DNA of 64,000 nt from contig JAJEKV010000039.1 in the NCBI GenBank assembly GCA_021234155.1, positions 8,013,077 through 8,077,076 of the forward strand, read 5' to 3'. The translations under genes were made by a program, and so were the position numbers. Each line of letters opens with the position of its first letter. The stretch's first letter is position 1. The stretch is from Isoetes taiwanensis (Eukaryota; Streptophyta; Lycopodiopsida; Isoetales; Isoetaceae). A model generated the notes under the pieces. It worked only from the letters and a program-made list of their open reading frames with translations, did no database searches and had not been told where the DNA came from. This document shows, piece after piece, positions 25,700 to 37,550 of this stretch.

Positions 25700-26485
25700 C
25701 ATGCCCCCTTTTTATATACCCCCCAATCGTGGGCCCATTGATAGATCATAATCTTTGCGCCCGGGGTGTCTAGCACAATGCCCCCCACGAGCATGTGAAT
25801 GATATGCACGAGGTGATAGCAGGGGTACATGGATCCCGCATCTTGGGCCCCACCATGTGAATGATATGCCTAAAGATGATGGCAACAGACGAGGATCCAC
25901 ACATACTTTGCACGAGGATGCATACTTGAACCTCACGTATTGTGGGTATTCGGGGAGGCGGGTGATTCTCTTGCTACGGATGAAGCCGCGGTTTTTGACC
26001 CGGTGATGCATATCCAAGCACATGGTATTGTCTCGGCCCCGGAGTCGGCCGTCCTCGTCACCTCTTGAGTGCGCTTTCAAGATGCTCTTTCGATTGCACA
26101 TCTGCGACATGGCAACCATTTGAAAGGAACCACCTTCAGTCGGGAAGACTTGACTCGCCCGACTCGTAGGCGGAAAGAAGAGTTATGTCGTGTCGCGAGA
26201 GGCTTCGCCTCTGCCGGAAGTTTGTTTATAGGGGAGGTCAAGCTATCATTGAGATTAGTGGCCATCGATCCATGGGCACTTCTTTGTATAGCTCTGTATT
26301 TCTTTTGTTTCGTTCGGGTTTGGTTATTTCTGTGTTGAAACGGGGCTTGGACCCCATGTTCTACTTTTTTGGGCTTCGGCCCTCTGATCTGTTAGGGCTT
26401 ATGCCCCCTTTGTTTGTTCTGGTCCCATAACCCGATTGGGTTACGTGGACGTTAAAATTTTCTTCCTTCCTTCCTTCCTTCCTCT
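25700..26485 (+). mobile_element. LINE-family 3' region with (TTCC)n tail
   Basis: The end reads GGTTACGTGGACGTTAAAA (about 26438-26456) followed by (TTCC)n, matching the other family termini in the window. The preceding 700 bp is GC-richer than its surroundings, with phrases such as GGGCTTCGGCCCTCTGATCT and GGGCTTATGCCCCC, and probably belongs to the same insertion (C-terminus or 3' UTR). Both strands have open frames here; none shows a reverse-transcriptase motif. The 5' limit near 25700 is a guess from composition. Confidence 0.6.
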
Positions 26486-27784
26486 ATATTGTAATAAATA
26501 ATACCCCCCTTTTATATACAAACAAATGATTTTTTTTTTTTAATGAAGCAGACATACTATAACGAGTTGTCAGAAAATATAAGAACATGAGTTCTTGAAG
26601 AGATTTTGTTCTTAGATTCAAAGAAATCATATCACCTTTTTCAGCATTATAGCTTAAATTAAGGTTCAGTGCTTGCTGGAAAAACCCAAGGATTTATTGC
26701 ACAGAAGTGGATTTTTGTCTACGATTTTGTGTTTAGCACTGGCTTTTGGCGGATATGGTGGATATCTCATGCGGCCCCGGATTTAGCCCCCTTAAGCCCT
26801 TGCACAATCAGGTTTTGTCTCCTTAGCATTTAAGGTTTCCCCCTTTAGCACCTGCCGAACCAAGTTTTGCCCAAACCAGCCGGGAGCTTACAGGATATCC
26901 TCAACGAAGCTCCGCCATAGCTTTCCAAGAAGATTTATTGAGAAGCTCCAAGTGGTACAACGGGATAAGCAGCCCAAAAATGTGTACTAAATTTCAAAAT
27001 TAGTACATGTACGTGTAGAAAAAGTGGGGTATAGAAAAGCCATTCAAAATTCAAACATGGGCATCGACTTCTCATCAGCGTTTTCTCCTCTCTCAGCAGT
27101 TCCCTTGACTCTCTTTCTTTGATACCAGGCAGGGGAGGGGCTTCTTCCTGCTTGGTTTGCCAATTTGGCGTCTCTTTCCATGTTGTGACATGCTCTTCCC
27201 CGATCTTGTCCTTTTTTTGACCATCTTTCAACCTTCGACCTCGATCCCATTTTGATAAGGAAGTTCTCTTTTTGTCGGGAGCTTTTGTCTGTTTTCATGC
27301 AAGCCCTTATTCGAGAATGCCATCGATCCGAGCCATCGGATCGGAATTCTTGAATGGGCGAGCATGTATGTCTCCCATGCATGCATTGCATGCATTTTCT
27401 GGGGCTCTGGTTCGTTTGGGGATCGCTATTTCTTGCAGGTTCTTCATCAACTTCTCATCGGCGTTTTCTCCTCTCTTAGCAGTTCCCTTGACTCCCACCC
27501 ACCCTCCCTTCATGTGTATATTATTATAAACGCTGTTTTTTGTCGGGTGGCACATGTGACCAGCCCCTCGCTCTTTCGAGGTGTAAATGTTGCTTTTTGT
27601 CGCGTGGCACGCGTGACCAGCCCCTCGCTTTTCGAGGTTTTTTCTCTCTTGGTTTTTTGTTGGTGATTTGTGGGTCCAGGGGTGATGCACGACTTCGGTA
27701 TTCTCTGTGGAGCGTGGGTTTTTTTTTGTGGGAACATTTAGCAGCCTTGCATTGTCCAAGCCCCTTGCCAAGATTTTATCGCTA
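26486..27784. other. Unassigned region with internal duplications
   Basis: A phrase of about 50 bp (ACTTCTCATCAGCGTTTTCT ... CAGTTCCCTTGACT) occurs at 27066-27112 and again at 27449-27495. A unit of about 60 bp containing GTGACCAGCCCCTCGCT occurs twice in tandem at 27538-27640. Open frames on both strands lack recognisable domains. Confidence 0.45.
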
Positions 27785-27850
27785 GGGTTTTTTTCTCGAA
27801 AACCCGAAAGGGTGGGGTTTTTTTAATCCCGGCAATAAACTCTCGGCAGG
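27785..27850 (+). mobile_element. Short fragment of the LINE 3' UTR
   Basis: The phrase CTCGAAAACCCGAAAGGGTG followed by GGGGTTTTTTTAATCC resembles the CCTTGAAAACCTTTCGAGG...TTTTTTAATCC segment of the LINE ends at 14.5 and 12.1 kb. The tail is absent, so the copy is truncated on both sides. Confidence 0.4.
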
Positions 27851-28551
27851 TACACTAGCCAACATCTGTAGCACACAATTTTATTTGGGGTCCAGGTGTT
27901 ATAACTGGATATTCCCTATGTTTTTCATTTTTTGGGTGGCCTGCGATGCGCAGTTAGCCACTGCATACCATTGTAGAAAAACTGCTGAGATGAATGAAAA
28001 GCCTAGCTATGTGAGAAATATGGATTCATGATCTAATTTATAGTAGTTGAAGATCTAATGCTAGGTGGAGACATTATATCTATGGTTTTCAACCATTAGA
28101 ATGACATTGTGAACCTAGGGTCATTTGTTCAATGGTTATATTGAACAGAAATATCGAAGACAATATATAGAAACAACGAACTCGGTCAACTTGGATTACA
28201 ACAGGTGGTCTTCATTCCAGATGGGATAATCCCAAGCCGACTCCGGTCGGTTAGGATAGACCCTATAAATTAAGATTAAATTGAAGTTCCGGTGGGGTGA
28301 TCGGTGGATCGTCTTGAGGAGAATAGCCAATATCAAATATATGTTATTTGCATTGTGACTATTTGGTGTATAGCGAAGTGAATGTAATATTGATTGAGAT
28401 CGAAAATGGAAGTTACCATTGAAATGGTTTAAAATGGTTTTTGCTTAAATATGCATCTTTGTTAAGTGCATTAATAAGTTGGTTGCCTAATGATTTGCTA
28501 GATGTGTTGATCAAGCAATCGATTACTAATATTCTTACTTGAATTCTCACA
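27851..28551 (+). repeat. Ty1/copia 5' LTR (3' end defined, start uncertain)
   Basis: The LTR should end in CA at 28550-28551, one base before the primer-binding site. CCCTATAAATTAAG at about 28260 is a plausible LTR TATA box. I cannot place the 5' TG end, because no second LTR is present in the window for comparison. The range given is an upper bound. Confidence 0.45.
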
Positions 28552-28552
28552 T

Positions 28553-28564
28553 TGGTATCAGAGC
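28553..28564 (+). promoter_or_regulatory. Primer-binding site for initiator tRNA-Met
   Basis: TGGTATCAGAGC is complementary to the 3' end of plant initiator tRNA-Met and is the usual priming site of plant copia elements. Only three bases separate it from the presumed gag ATG at 28567. Confidence 0.9.
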
Positions 28565-28566
28565 CA

Positions 28567-30582
28567 ATGGCAACCAGACTTGGATCATCCTTGCTTAATG
28601 GTGTGGAAACCTTTCAAGGAGAAGCTGGCTTCCAGGCTTGGAAGGAAAGAATGAAGGATGTTCTTCAAGCTGAAGATCTGTGGGATCTAATTGAAGGGGA
28701 TAGTGTTGATGCAGGTGAAAGCAGTACCAGTAATGCTGGGACAAGTGGAGCAAGTGAAGCTTCAATCAATACTGGTGGAGGCGGAAGTAATACAAAGAGG
28801 TCACAGCAGGCAAGATGCATAATTGCAAGTAAGCTGAGTTCAAGCATAATGTTTAAGCTCAAGAACAAAGCACCAAAGGAAATGTGGGAATTTCTGGTTA
28901 AACATTATGAAGTTAAGAATTCTTCACAAATAGAAATGCTTGATAGACAGTTAAGGAAATTAAAATTCAAGGATGATGACAACCTCACTCAGTTCTTTCA
29001 GAAATATGATAATATTGTCACTGATCTAGAGGCTGCAGGAGTACCAATCACTAAAGATTTTCATGTGCTGGCCTTATCAAGAGCTTTTTCAGAATATGAG
29101 CAGTTGTCTACTCTTGTTAGAAGTGTAGCCAGAAACAGGGAACGAGCTGAGATAATGATCAGGACTGAAATAGAGCAAAGGAAAATCATTAAGGGGGAAG
29201 AAGATGAGAATGCTGAAATTCTGTATACAGGAAGAAAAAGAGGCCAGTTTTTTAAGGATAAAAGTAAGATTGGACCATGTTTTAACTGCAAGGCATATTG
29301 GCATTTGAAACACAACTGTCCAAAGATCAAAGAAAAGGAAAATAGGTGTTATAACCGTGAGGGCTTTGGTCATATAGCATCTGCATGTCCCAGTCCAAAA
29401 GGAGCTGGAAGAAACAAAGGAAATAACTATGCTGGCAAAGGAAAAGGAACCTATTTCAAAGGGAAAAATGAAAGGGCAGCAAGTGTGAATCTTACACAAG
29501 AGAAAACACTTGAAGAAGAAGATTCTGATGCTGAGGTAATGACTAATGCTATTTGCTCAATTTCTGAAAGAAAAGCTAACAAAAATGACAATATACTTGT
29601 GTTAGATAGTGGAGCAGAGAGATCAGTAGTTAAAACTACTGATGCTCTTAAGGAAAGGAGGAAAAGAAGTGGAGTCTTCGTACAAATGGGAGATGGAGAA
29701 TTACAACAAGTGGAAGAATCTGGAATCTTAGAAGTTTTTGATTTGAATGGGCAAATTGTTAGCTTGAGTGATGTTTTGTATGTTCCAAATCTTGTGAGGA
29801 ACTTAATTTCTATCAGCCAGCTTGTAGATATGGGCTACAGAGTTTGTTTTGACAAACTGACATGTAAAATTTATATGGATAATGAATTGAGATTTATTGC
29901 AAAAAGATTTGGCAACTTATTTGGTTTTCATAATCAGTCTATAAGTGGAAGCATTAACTCAATTCAGTTTCCTACATTAAAGTTGTGGCATGAAAGGCTG
30001 GGCTATACACATCTTGAAAATATAAAAATACTCGCAAAAAGAGGGCTCATAATTACAGCAGAAAATGATGACTTTGTATGTCATGGATGTATGCTGGGAA
30101 AAAGTGCAAGACTCCCATTTAAAAGAACCACTGACAGGGCTGGAGATTTACTTGAGCTGGTGCATAGTGATTTGTGTGGACCTCTTAACATTAGAAGCAT
30201 GCAAGGGCGAAAATATTTTATCACCTTCATAGATGATCACTCAAGGAGAACTAAATGTTATTTCCTTAGAACAAAAGATCAAGCATATAAGGCATTCAGA
30301 ATATTTGAAGTTGAGGCTGAAAGAGACACAGGTAAGAAGATCAAATGCCTTAGATCAGATCGAGGTGGAGAGTTTGTTAATGATGTGTTTAAGAATTATT
30401 GCAAAGAACAAGGCATTAAGAGGCAAGTTACTTGCAGCCATACCCCTCAGCAAAATGGTGTTGCTGAGAGGAAAAAATAGGTCAATCTTGGATGGAGTCA
30501 GATCAATGCTTAAGCATTGTGGTTTGCCAAATTATTTGTGGGAGGAGGCTGTTAGAACAGTAATTTTGAACAAAGTTGCGTA
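28567..30582 (+). pseudogene. Ty1/copia gag-pol, part 1 (gag, protease, integrase)
   Basis: ATG at 28567 is chosen because the frame upstream of it overlaps the primer-binding site. Domains in order: a copia-type gag (FQAWKERMKDVLQAEDLW); a first zinc knuckle CFNCKAYWHLKHNC near 29278; a second knuckle that has lost a Cys (CYNREGFGHIASAC); an aspartic protease with LDSGAE (about 29603); the pre-integrase WHERLGYTH ... CHGC; and an integrase core with HSDLCGP, RSDRGGEF and NGVAERK, i.e. all three D,D,E residues. The frame is open to 30480, where one extra A in an A run shifts it; integrase continues in the next frame (ILDGVRSMLKHCGLPNYLWE) until homology stops at 30582. The rest of pol resumes at 39.4 kb, beyond the TTAA-flanked insertion. 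The element was largely intact when interrupted. Confidence 0.93.
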
Positions 30583-30869
30583 TTAAACGGGAGCAAAAGG
30601 AATATTCCTCAAAGATTCCCTTTTTTTTTTTTTACAAAAAAGGGGGTAAAACGAGGTTAAAAAAAAAAAGATGCATGAAATTCTATTTTGACCCCCAAAT
30701 GACTAATTTTTTTTTGCAACGAAAGAATTGACTTTTTTAAAGTGTCACTTTTCTTAGCAAATAGAATGTTCTTAAAGTACGTTTTAAGAGAGAAACTCTA
30801 ATTTCAGAGGATAAAATATTTAACAAAAAATTGAAGTAAGTGCAGAATGAACTGGCTGTAGTATTCTCA

Positions 30870-33670
30870 AAATTTGAAGATAGAATCTTCATATTCACAT
30901 ACAAAATTCTGATCTTTTTCTAAGACTTCGGTTATGTGCAAAAGTGTGAGGAGTGATGAGAGAGGGATCGGGGCGTCTTCATATTCATTTATGCCATCGT
31001 CATCACCTTCACTTCTTTCTTTGTCACACTTTCGAGGAAGTGCTTGAGTTATCTTCCTCATCACTATCAACAGACGGTGAAGCATTGTCACCACCTTCTT
31101 CATCATCTTCTTCGTAATTACAAGCTTTTTTTAAGCAAATTGATAGTCTCTGGCGTGAGACGATTGTCGATTTCAATTTAAAATCATAGCACAATATAGT
31201 CCGTCATTAAGGTTCACTTCGTCCCTACAACCCACCTTCTTGGACTTTCTCCCTTTTCCTTGGCTTCTCATTTCTAACTCATATCTATCTTCAAAAGCAT
31301 TTTTTTCGGCGTGTTGCAAGCCAATGAATCTTGAGTTTAGTGACTAAGCCTTCCTCCTTGTGTGTCAAGCACTTTTGCTATCGAGCGATCGACCTTTGTC
31401 ATCCTCCTCGGTCGGAAGAGCAATTAGCATACCTTTGGTAATTTACGTGATATTACCTTGAGGCTCATTCCTGCGTCTTGGTCCGAGATACATGACTCGG
31501 TCCTCCTCGTCTTCATCTGCGAGGTGCAAATGTAGCCTTCGCTTGGACCCGCTTGGTGCTTTGGGGTTGATGGAAGGTGTTAGGCCATTGAAATGGTTCT
31601 TGCAACCTGTCTTAGAGCTATATTTTGTACAACAATTTTCGTTCGAGAAAGAAATTACTCCACCATATCCGATCTTCTTCTAAGAAGTACTTAAAGCTGA
31701 GGAAATTCCATTTTCAATGGCTTTTAAGGATGACTGGGGTACTTTTCTTCCGCTTGGACTCCTTAGGATTTTTGAGAGGAAGTTGCTCAAAGACGTTCTA
31801 TGAAGGAAGTGTCCGGAATATGTTTAAGGAAGCGTAATCCCTACGGTGGACTCCAGTCCTTAGTTGTGGTATACTTCTTCCCCCAGAAGAAGCTTTGGCC
31901 ATCCTTCAAGTAGAACTTGATATGATGTTGAAAGGTGAGATCATTCAACTTGTTCACGGCTTGTTCTCTCTGTTTGAACGTTGAGAGAAAACAAACTCTT
32001 TGAAATCAGCGGCCTCTCTTTAAGAAGATCGACCAACTTTGGAGTAGGAGTGTAAGAATCTTCAATAATTCGAACTAAAGAAGGAAGGCGAAAAGCCTTC
32101 TTCCTTCTAAGGCGCATGAAAATCTTTGAACATTTGGTCAATCCGATCATGAGTGTGGCCTACAAGTAAGAAACCGAGCTTCACTTTTCTAAAGATCCCT
32201 AGCTCCACTAACATGCATGTAAAGACGCAAAGAGTGTTTGATTCTTGTTCTCCCTTGTAGTATTGTCAAGTTGCAGATAAAGCACTCGGTGGTAATTGCT
32301 CTTGCTCATACATGGGACCTTGTTAAGAATTGTAATTGTGAGGTTCGGGTCACCATGCAAGTTTGGATACGTCAAAAATACTTTGCACCTTAGACTTCCT
32401 TTGAAGACCATAGCTCCTACAAGGTGGGCCTTAACAAAACATTCCTCTGGCACATCTTTAGGAATGTTCAAGAAATGTGGTAGAGTTGTTTTTTTTTTGT
32501 CCATTCCATCAATCACAATAGACATGTATTGCAGTGGACGTTCAAGAGCTTTTTTTCTATGCTTGGCAAGCTTTCTTCTCTCTGCTGCTTGTTGTTCACG
32601 ATGTCTGGCAAGGTTCTATTGCACAATATCTGTAGAAGAAATCAGGTCAAAGCATTTTCTCTGAAACAAGTGAGAGATTGGAGAACATAAACTTACTTCT
32701 TTCGACCTCTGTCTTTGCAGTTTCTCGTTGACTCTTTAATTCTGCAGACACCTCGAGCAAAAGCAGGACATTCTATGTTTTCTAGGAATTTTCACAAGAC
32801 CGAATTCACTTTTCCACGGTCACGGTGAAGTGTGAGTAAGAGATGTCTTTGAAAGGTGAGTGCAAGTCTCTTTGTACTCATTAAAACATCTTTTTTGGTG
32901 ATGTTATCGGTTAAATGATACATGTTCTTTGTTAGGTAGCTTCTCACATGTTTCTCTAAAATATTTCTCTATCCATGACACGGCAAAGAAAGGGCATGCA
33001 TGGTTACAACTCTTCTTGGTCCACAATGATCATCGATTCTTTGGATTTTTGTCAGATCTTTTGTGTATTCTAGACATTACGGTGGACCCTAAACGGTGGA
33101 CAACCATAAAACATTTCGGCAAACTTCTTGGACGGTTAATGTAGTGCAAGAAGGTGTTGCGGTTTGGTCTTACATGATAAGCTAAGTAGGCATTACGTGC
33201 GCCAATGTCATGGAACTGTAGTTGTCTCTAGCGCTTTCGTAATTTAGCCATGTTAAATCTGTTGATGCAACCCAATGAGCAGCATTTAGTTCTCAAAAGT
33301 CTCCTCATTTTGTGTTCATCCATAAGATTTCTTCTTCTTCTGAGGAGGAGCAAGCCCTCAAACCAAAATCCACCTTGAATTTCTTTGAAGATTGGGTGGA
33401 GAACATGTAATCTCTTTGTTCCTCGTTGGTGTCTTCATCTTCCGATGAAACTTCTACTCTGGGGGTGACTTCCTCTGTCCGAGTGGTGTGCTTGTAGAGA
33501 GGAAAATGCAGACCACGGAAGTTGTTTCAGGAATAGGGGGGGTACAGTGTTAAAGGATAGTGATGGCCCATAAGAGGTTGTGGCATCATTTGTTCTTGTA
33601 CCATCTTGAAAAGAAGTTCTTGCAAACATCTCCTTTAGAGCGGATTTGGAATTCTGCAAATCCATGTGTC
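30870..33670 (-). pseudogene. Transposase-like gene (VGHTHDxID family, DUF7869-like)
   Basis: Read on the minus strand, fragments in shifting frames line up in one direction. First come CCSLGCINRFNMAKLRK and HDIGARNAYLAYHV (about 33290-33160). Then come WIEKYFRETCEKLPNKEHVS (about 33000-32930), FGLVKIPRKHRMSCFCSRC (about 32800) and IVIDGMDKKKTTLPHFL (about 32520). After these come FLTYPNLHGDPNLTITIL and LYLQLDNTTRENKN (about 32370-32240), LVGHTHDRIDQMF (about 32160) and DLTFQHHIKFYLKDGQSFFW (about 31950-31890). An acidic tail follows near 31.1 kb. This order (DGMD, LDN, GHTHDxID) matches a large uncharacterised plant and animal family that I recall as DUF7869 and take to be a DDE-type transposase. 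Frameshifts and stops show it is inactive. It diverges from the methyltransferase gene. Confidence 0.65.
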
Positions 33671-35224
33671 ACAACCGTTGTTGTGTGAAGAGGAGTGCAT
33701 CTTTGGAGCGTCGTCCTCATTTGTAGTGAAGTCCGGTGAGAGAAATTGTAGTGAATCTCACGGTCTTACGTGTTTTCTGTGTTCCTTGTATGTTTGCAAC
33801 GAAGGGGGCTTAAACTACAAAGGGGGGAGGGGGTAGCTTGTTCTTGAGCACCCTGTTGACCGGGTTTTTGGCACCCGGTCAACATGAAAAAAAGAGAAAA
33901 GAAAGAGAACCATTGGAAGGGGGGGTCGATTATAAAGCCCAAATGTTGTAAAGGTCTAAGGCACCAAAAAATAAAAAAGGGCCTAGATCTAGTTGTTTAA
34001 ATTTAAGGGCTTCTAAGATTCTTAATGGTTGAAGAGGGGTACATTATCTAAGGCCAAGATGAAGAGGCAAGATCAAAGGTGGAGATTAAAAAAGACAAAA
34101 ATTAAAGGTTGAGATAAAGAGGCAAGATCAAGGGTGGAGATGAAGGGGTCGAAATTAAAGGTTGAGATGAAGAGGCAAGATCAAAGGTGGAGATTAAGAG
34201 GCAAGAATGAAAGGTTAAGATGAAAAGTAATGTTTATAAAAGGTTCTTGAGGAGCACGAGCTCCTCCTCTCCCCCTGATCCACGATTCTTGAGAGGGTTC
34301 AGAGACCTCTCTTGATCATGGATTCAGAGGCCCTCCATGTTTCAGAGGCATGGAGGGCTATTTACATTGTATTTCCTTCTTTTGTTCTTATAGATTGAAG
34401 ATTATTTTGGGCCCAAGATTTTTCTCTATTTCTTGCCTCTGTCCAATCCATTCTAATCCATTCTGTTTTGCATTGTAGCAGCCCTCTCATTCTTTCTCTT
34501 GCAGCATCAAAATTTGATCTTGATTCTTGCCTCTTGAGGCCACTTGTTGGGGATTGTGGGGAAAATCCGTCAACACACCCTTTGTTGTGGAGCTTCTGTA
34601 GGTCCGGGGGATGGAACGAAGGGTGGTGGCAGCATGCTCCGAACTGGTGGTGATGCTTTGGAAGGAGATCCCAGTGTCAAGTCTACTGGACTTGGTGACG
34701 GTTGGTTGGAAGGGTGGTGGAAGTCTGTTACGTGCTGGACTCGGTGTCTCTTCAAGAAGCAAGAACGATGAAGTAGAGGTAGGAGTCGGAGAATACCGGT
34801 CTTCAGAAGAAAAGACGTTGGTCCCGAGTGTGTAGACGAGCTTGAGACAACGAAAGGTGGTGGAAGTTTGTTGACGAAGCGGTTTGTCATCTTAAGAATT
34901 GCAAAACAATGTAGAGTTTAGAGAATGTTTCTCTACTGCAGAGCTTTTCTTATTCCAGAATACAAGCCCGCCTAGTACAAGTAGAAGTTCCTGCAACAAT
35001 TAAGCGAAAGGCAAACTAAAAGCTATTCCCGAATACACTAGAGCAGAACAGTAAGGCCAAACGTATTCTACTTCACATAGAAAACGAGCAAGACGGAATG
35101 GACACCTTTAAAAGGAAATTTTGGCGCCTTCAGTTGCGTATTCCAGTCTCTGAGCTCAAGTCGCCAGCGCCAGCGCCTCGAATATAATATTCAGAGACTG
35201 TATTCCGTTCCACATAGAGAAGAC
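33671..35224. promoter_or_regulatory. Central divergent intergenic region with hairpins and tandem repeats
   Basis: Between the two divergent genes lie several perfect hairpins: TGTTGACCGGGT/ACCCGGTCAACA (33854-33865 and 33873-33884), GAGGAGC/GCTCCTC (about 34252), and GCCCTCCATG/CATGGAGGGC (34330-34339 and 34349-34358). An imperfect tandem repeat with units like GAGGCAAGATCAAAGGTGGAGAT covers about 34060-34230 (split here by variation). Two related GGTGGTGG-containing segments lie at 34.6-34.75 kb. A TATA-like GAATATAATATT lies at about 35178, some 45 bp before the methyltransferase ATG. A role as shared promoter or transposition-control region is inference. Confidence 0.4.
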
Positions 35225-37326
35225 ATGGACAGGTGAGCAACTAAGTACAACGTACCATCATTTTTTAGTTTGTTTCTTATTCTGGAATACACTTTAGTGA
35301 CTTTAGGTTTTTGAAGGACGATTCTTTTGAATTTTTTCTTGAATTTAGGGCGTTTTCTCTGCTTTCTAGACATGTTTCGGCCTGTTTTTTGGTCAAGGAA
35401 GCATTGTTGTTTTGGTCATTTTGTCCTCTTTTTGTACTCTTTTTGTCATTGTCTCAAGTCATTTTGTATTCTGGAATAGTTTTAATACCAGTGTTTTCAC
35501 TAAAAAGAAGTTTTTACACACATTTTGTACAGGCAAGATGGCAGCAAGAAACAACACAAGAAGACCATTAAAATCGGTCAGAAACCGCACCCACAGAGAC
35601 GGGTTGAAGAAACTGCTACGCCTGCGATTTACGAGAACTACCAAACTCAGTGGTTCTTCACAAGGGGTACAGCTGGAAAGTAAAGCACCCTTACGTTCTT
35701 ACATGTCTGTCGGAGTGCTGGTTCAAAAAGGTACGATGACAGAGAATTTGTCTGCATGGGAACCATTCAAGCTGTGAGTGAAGTAGCTGGGGAGTCGGGA
35801 CAACGCGGGAGACTGTCTTTCGCGACATCTCAAGGTTTCATTCATGTTGATGAAGCCTATTTTAGATTGGTGAAAGTAAATCCACCGGCATTTTATAAGT
35901 ATTGTTCTCACTATATGAACAAGAGATCGCTTGCGTCCATAATCAATGCCGTTCGTAGCTCACAAAGCGAGGAGTTCCCCTACAGCGAATCCGAGCACGG
36001 GGAAGAGGAAGATCAAGGGAATTTATCAGGGAGTCCATCACAGTCTGCGAGCCCATCCCTGAGTTCATCAGGTTCAGAAGAGCAGCCACCTCCACCACCG
36101 TCAAAGAAGCAGAGGCAAACCATAGCTGCTAAAGAGCCTAAGAAAAGAAAAACGGATATCATTGAAACAGAAGATGCTCCTGAGGATGCACACAAGAAGA
36201 AGAAGGGGAAAGGCAAAGCACCTGGCGTTGCCATCAAAGAAAAAAAAGTTGATAAAACAGCAGAAAAAATGAAAGAGATAAACCTGCACAAATTTGTGCA
36301 AGGTGTCATTTATTTGCCGGTCACATCTATGAAGCTTCCTCCAAAAAATGAAGCTGGTGAACGACCACCGCAGTTCGAAAGATATATGCTGAGACCATCC
36401 GAGGAACCTCAAGGACGAATTTGAACAATCCCAATGCACATGTTGCTCCAATTGTTGTTCTTGTTGATAGAGAAGCAGATGCACAACTCCCGCAGAGTAC
36501 GATAGAGAAAATGCGGACACATATACGCATTATGTTTTGGGTGGGAACCACGACTTTTAAGGCAAGGAGGCAATTATACAAAGAAAAAAGAATCCTAGGT
36601 ACTTATGCATTCTCTGTCGGCGGTCTTGTGGTTTGACCGACGAGGAAGCCAAAATCGTTGCCAACACTCACAACGCCGAATAACGCGAGTACAAGTTAAA
36701 AATGAGCTTTGTCGACAAAATCAGATTCATGCACGAGAGAATATGTCATCTTCAAGGAGAAGTACGGAGAGGATCTCAAAAAGCCACAAGTACTCCTTGA
36801 ACTTAAAGAAGCTTGTGCCATTGAGTGTTGCCTTAAATACGATGAGGCTTAACAAGCGGGCATCACTCATTGGTCATGACAATTGGTTTTGACTAAGCGT
36901 TCGGGGATGGCGGGTAAGGTTGCAAGCATATTCCGAATAAGATTTAGTGTACAACTAGCTTCTAAGTTTCTTTTTTGTTTGCGGATCCGGGAGCTCCAAA
37001 ACGAAATATTTAATATGTTTGGAGCGGTGAGCTAAAAAGTAAGGGAAAGGTGTCGGAGAAGAAGAAAGGCGGCGACGTGCAAAGAAAGAAATGACCATCA
37101 GCATGCGGAGGGAGATGCACGGGGTTCATCGACACGTAATTACTAGAAACGGCTTACGCAAAAGGTGGTGGACAAGGAGTTCACACTTTCAAGAAATGTG
37201 AAGGAGTTGCACAAGTAAGCATTACAATCATTGCTGCCTTTTCACTTGTAGAATTCTACAATTTCCTCCAGATAACAGCAATCTGGTGCTCCTGGAAATG
37301 CTTTCTCACCCTCGAGGGAACGAAAG

Positions 37327-37550
37327 TGTATTCCAGAATACACCTTCTCACTTCTTGTAGTGTAAAAGTGTATTCGAATACACTTTTACCCTTGAGTCAG
37401 CCGAAAGAAAACGACGGAATACACACTCTAACTTGTTGCGTTGTAGAAGTGTATTCCAGAATACACTTTCGCTCCTTCTTTGCAGTTAAAGTGTATTCTG
37501 GAATACACTGCTGCAACAAGATATTGTTTACAGCGCTTGTATTCTAGAAT
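37327..37550. repeat. Cluster of GTGTATTC-GAATACAC palindromes
   Basis: GTGTATTCCAGAATACAC or its variants occur at 37327-37344, 37367-37384 (without the central 2 bp), 37450-37467, 37491-37508 and partly at 37538-37550. Isolated copies of the core TATTCYRGAATA lie at 34950, 35275 and 35466. They fall in non-coding parts (introns or leader) of the methyltransferase gene and I saw none elsewhere in the window. The core contains TTCnnGAA, as in heat-shock elements. A role as binding or methylation sites of the element's own proteins is speculation. Confidence 0.75.

Noticed and set aside
25712-26119. 135-codon minus-strand frame in GC-rich sequence
   Set aside because: It lies antisense to a LINE 3' region, with no recognisable domain.
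27044-27785. Several overlapping frames of 80-154 codons on both strands
   Set aside because: The region is internally duplicated and the frames conflict; none shows conserved motifs.
35756-36424. Independent chromatin-like protein (222 codons, Lys/Glu/Ser-rich)
   Set aside because: The frame continues the methyltransferase gene from the 35.5-kb exon across a one-base shift and lies on the same strand within the same element, so it is better seen as its N-terminal part.
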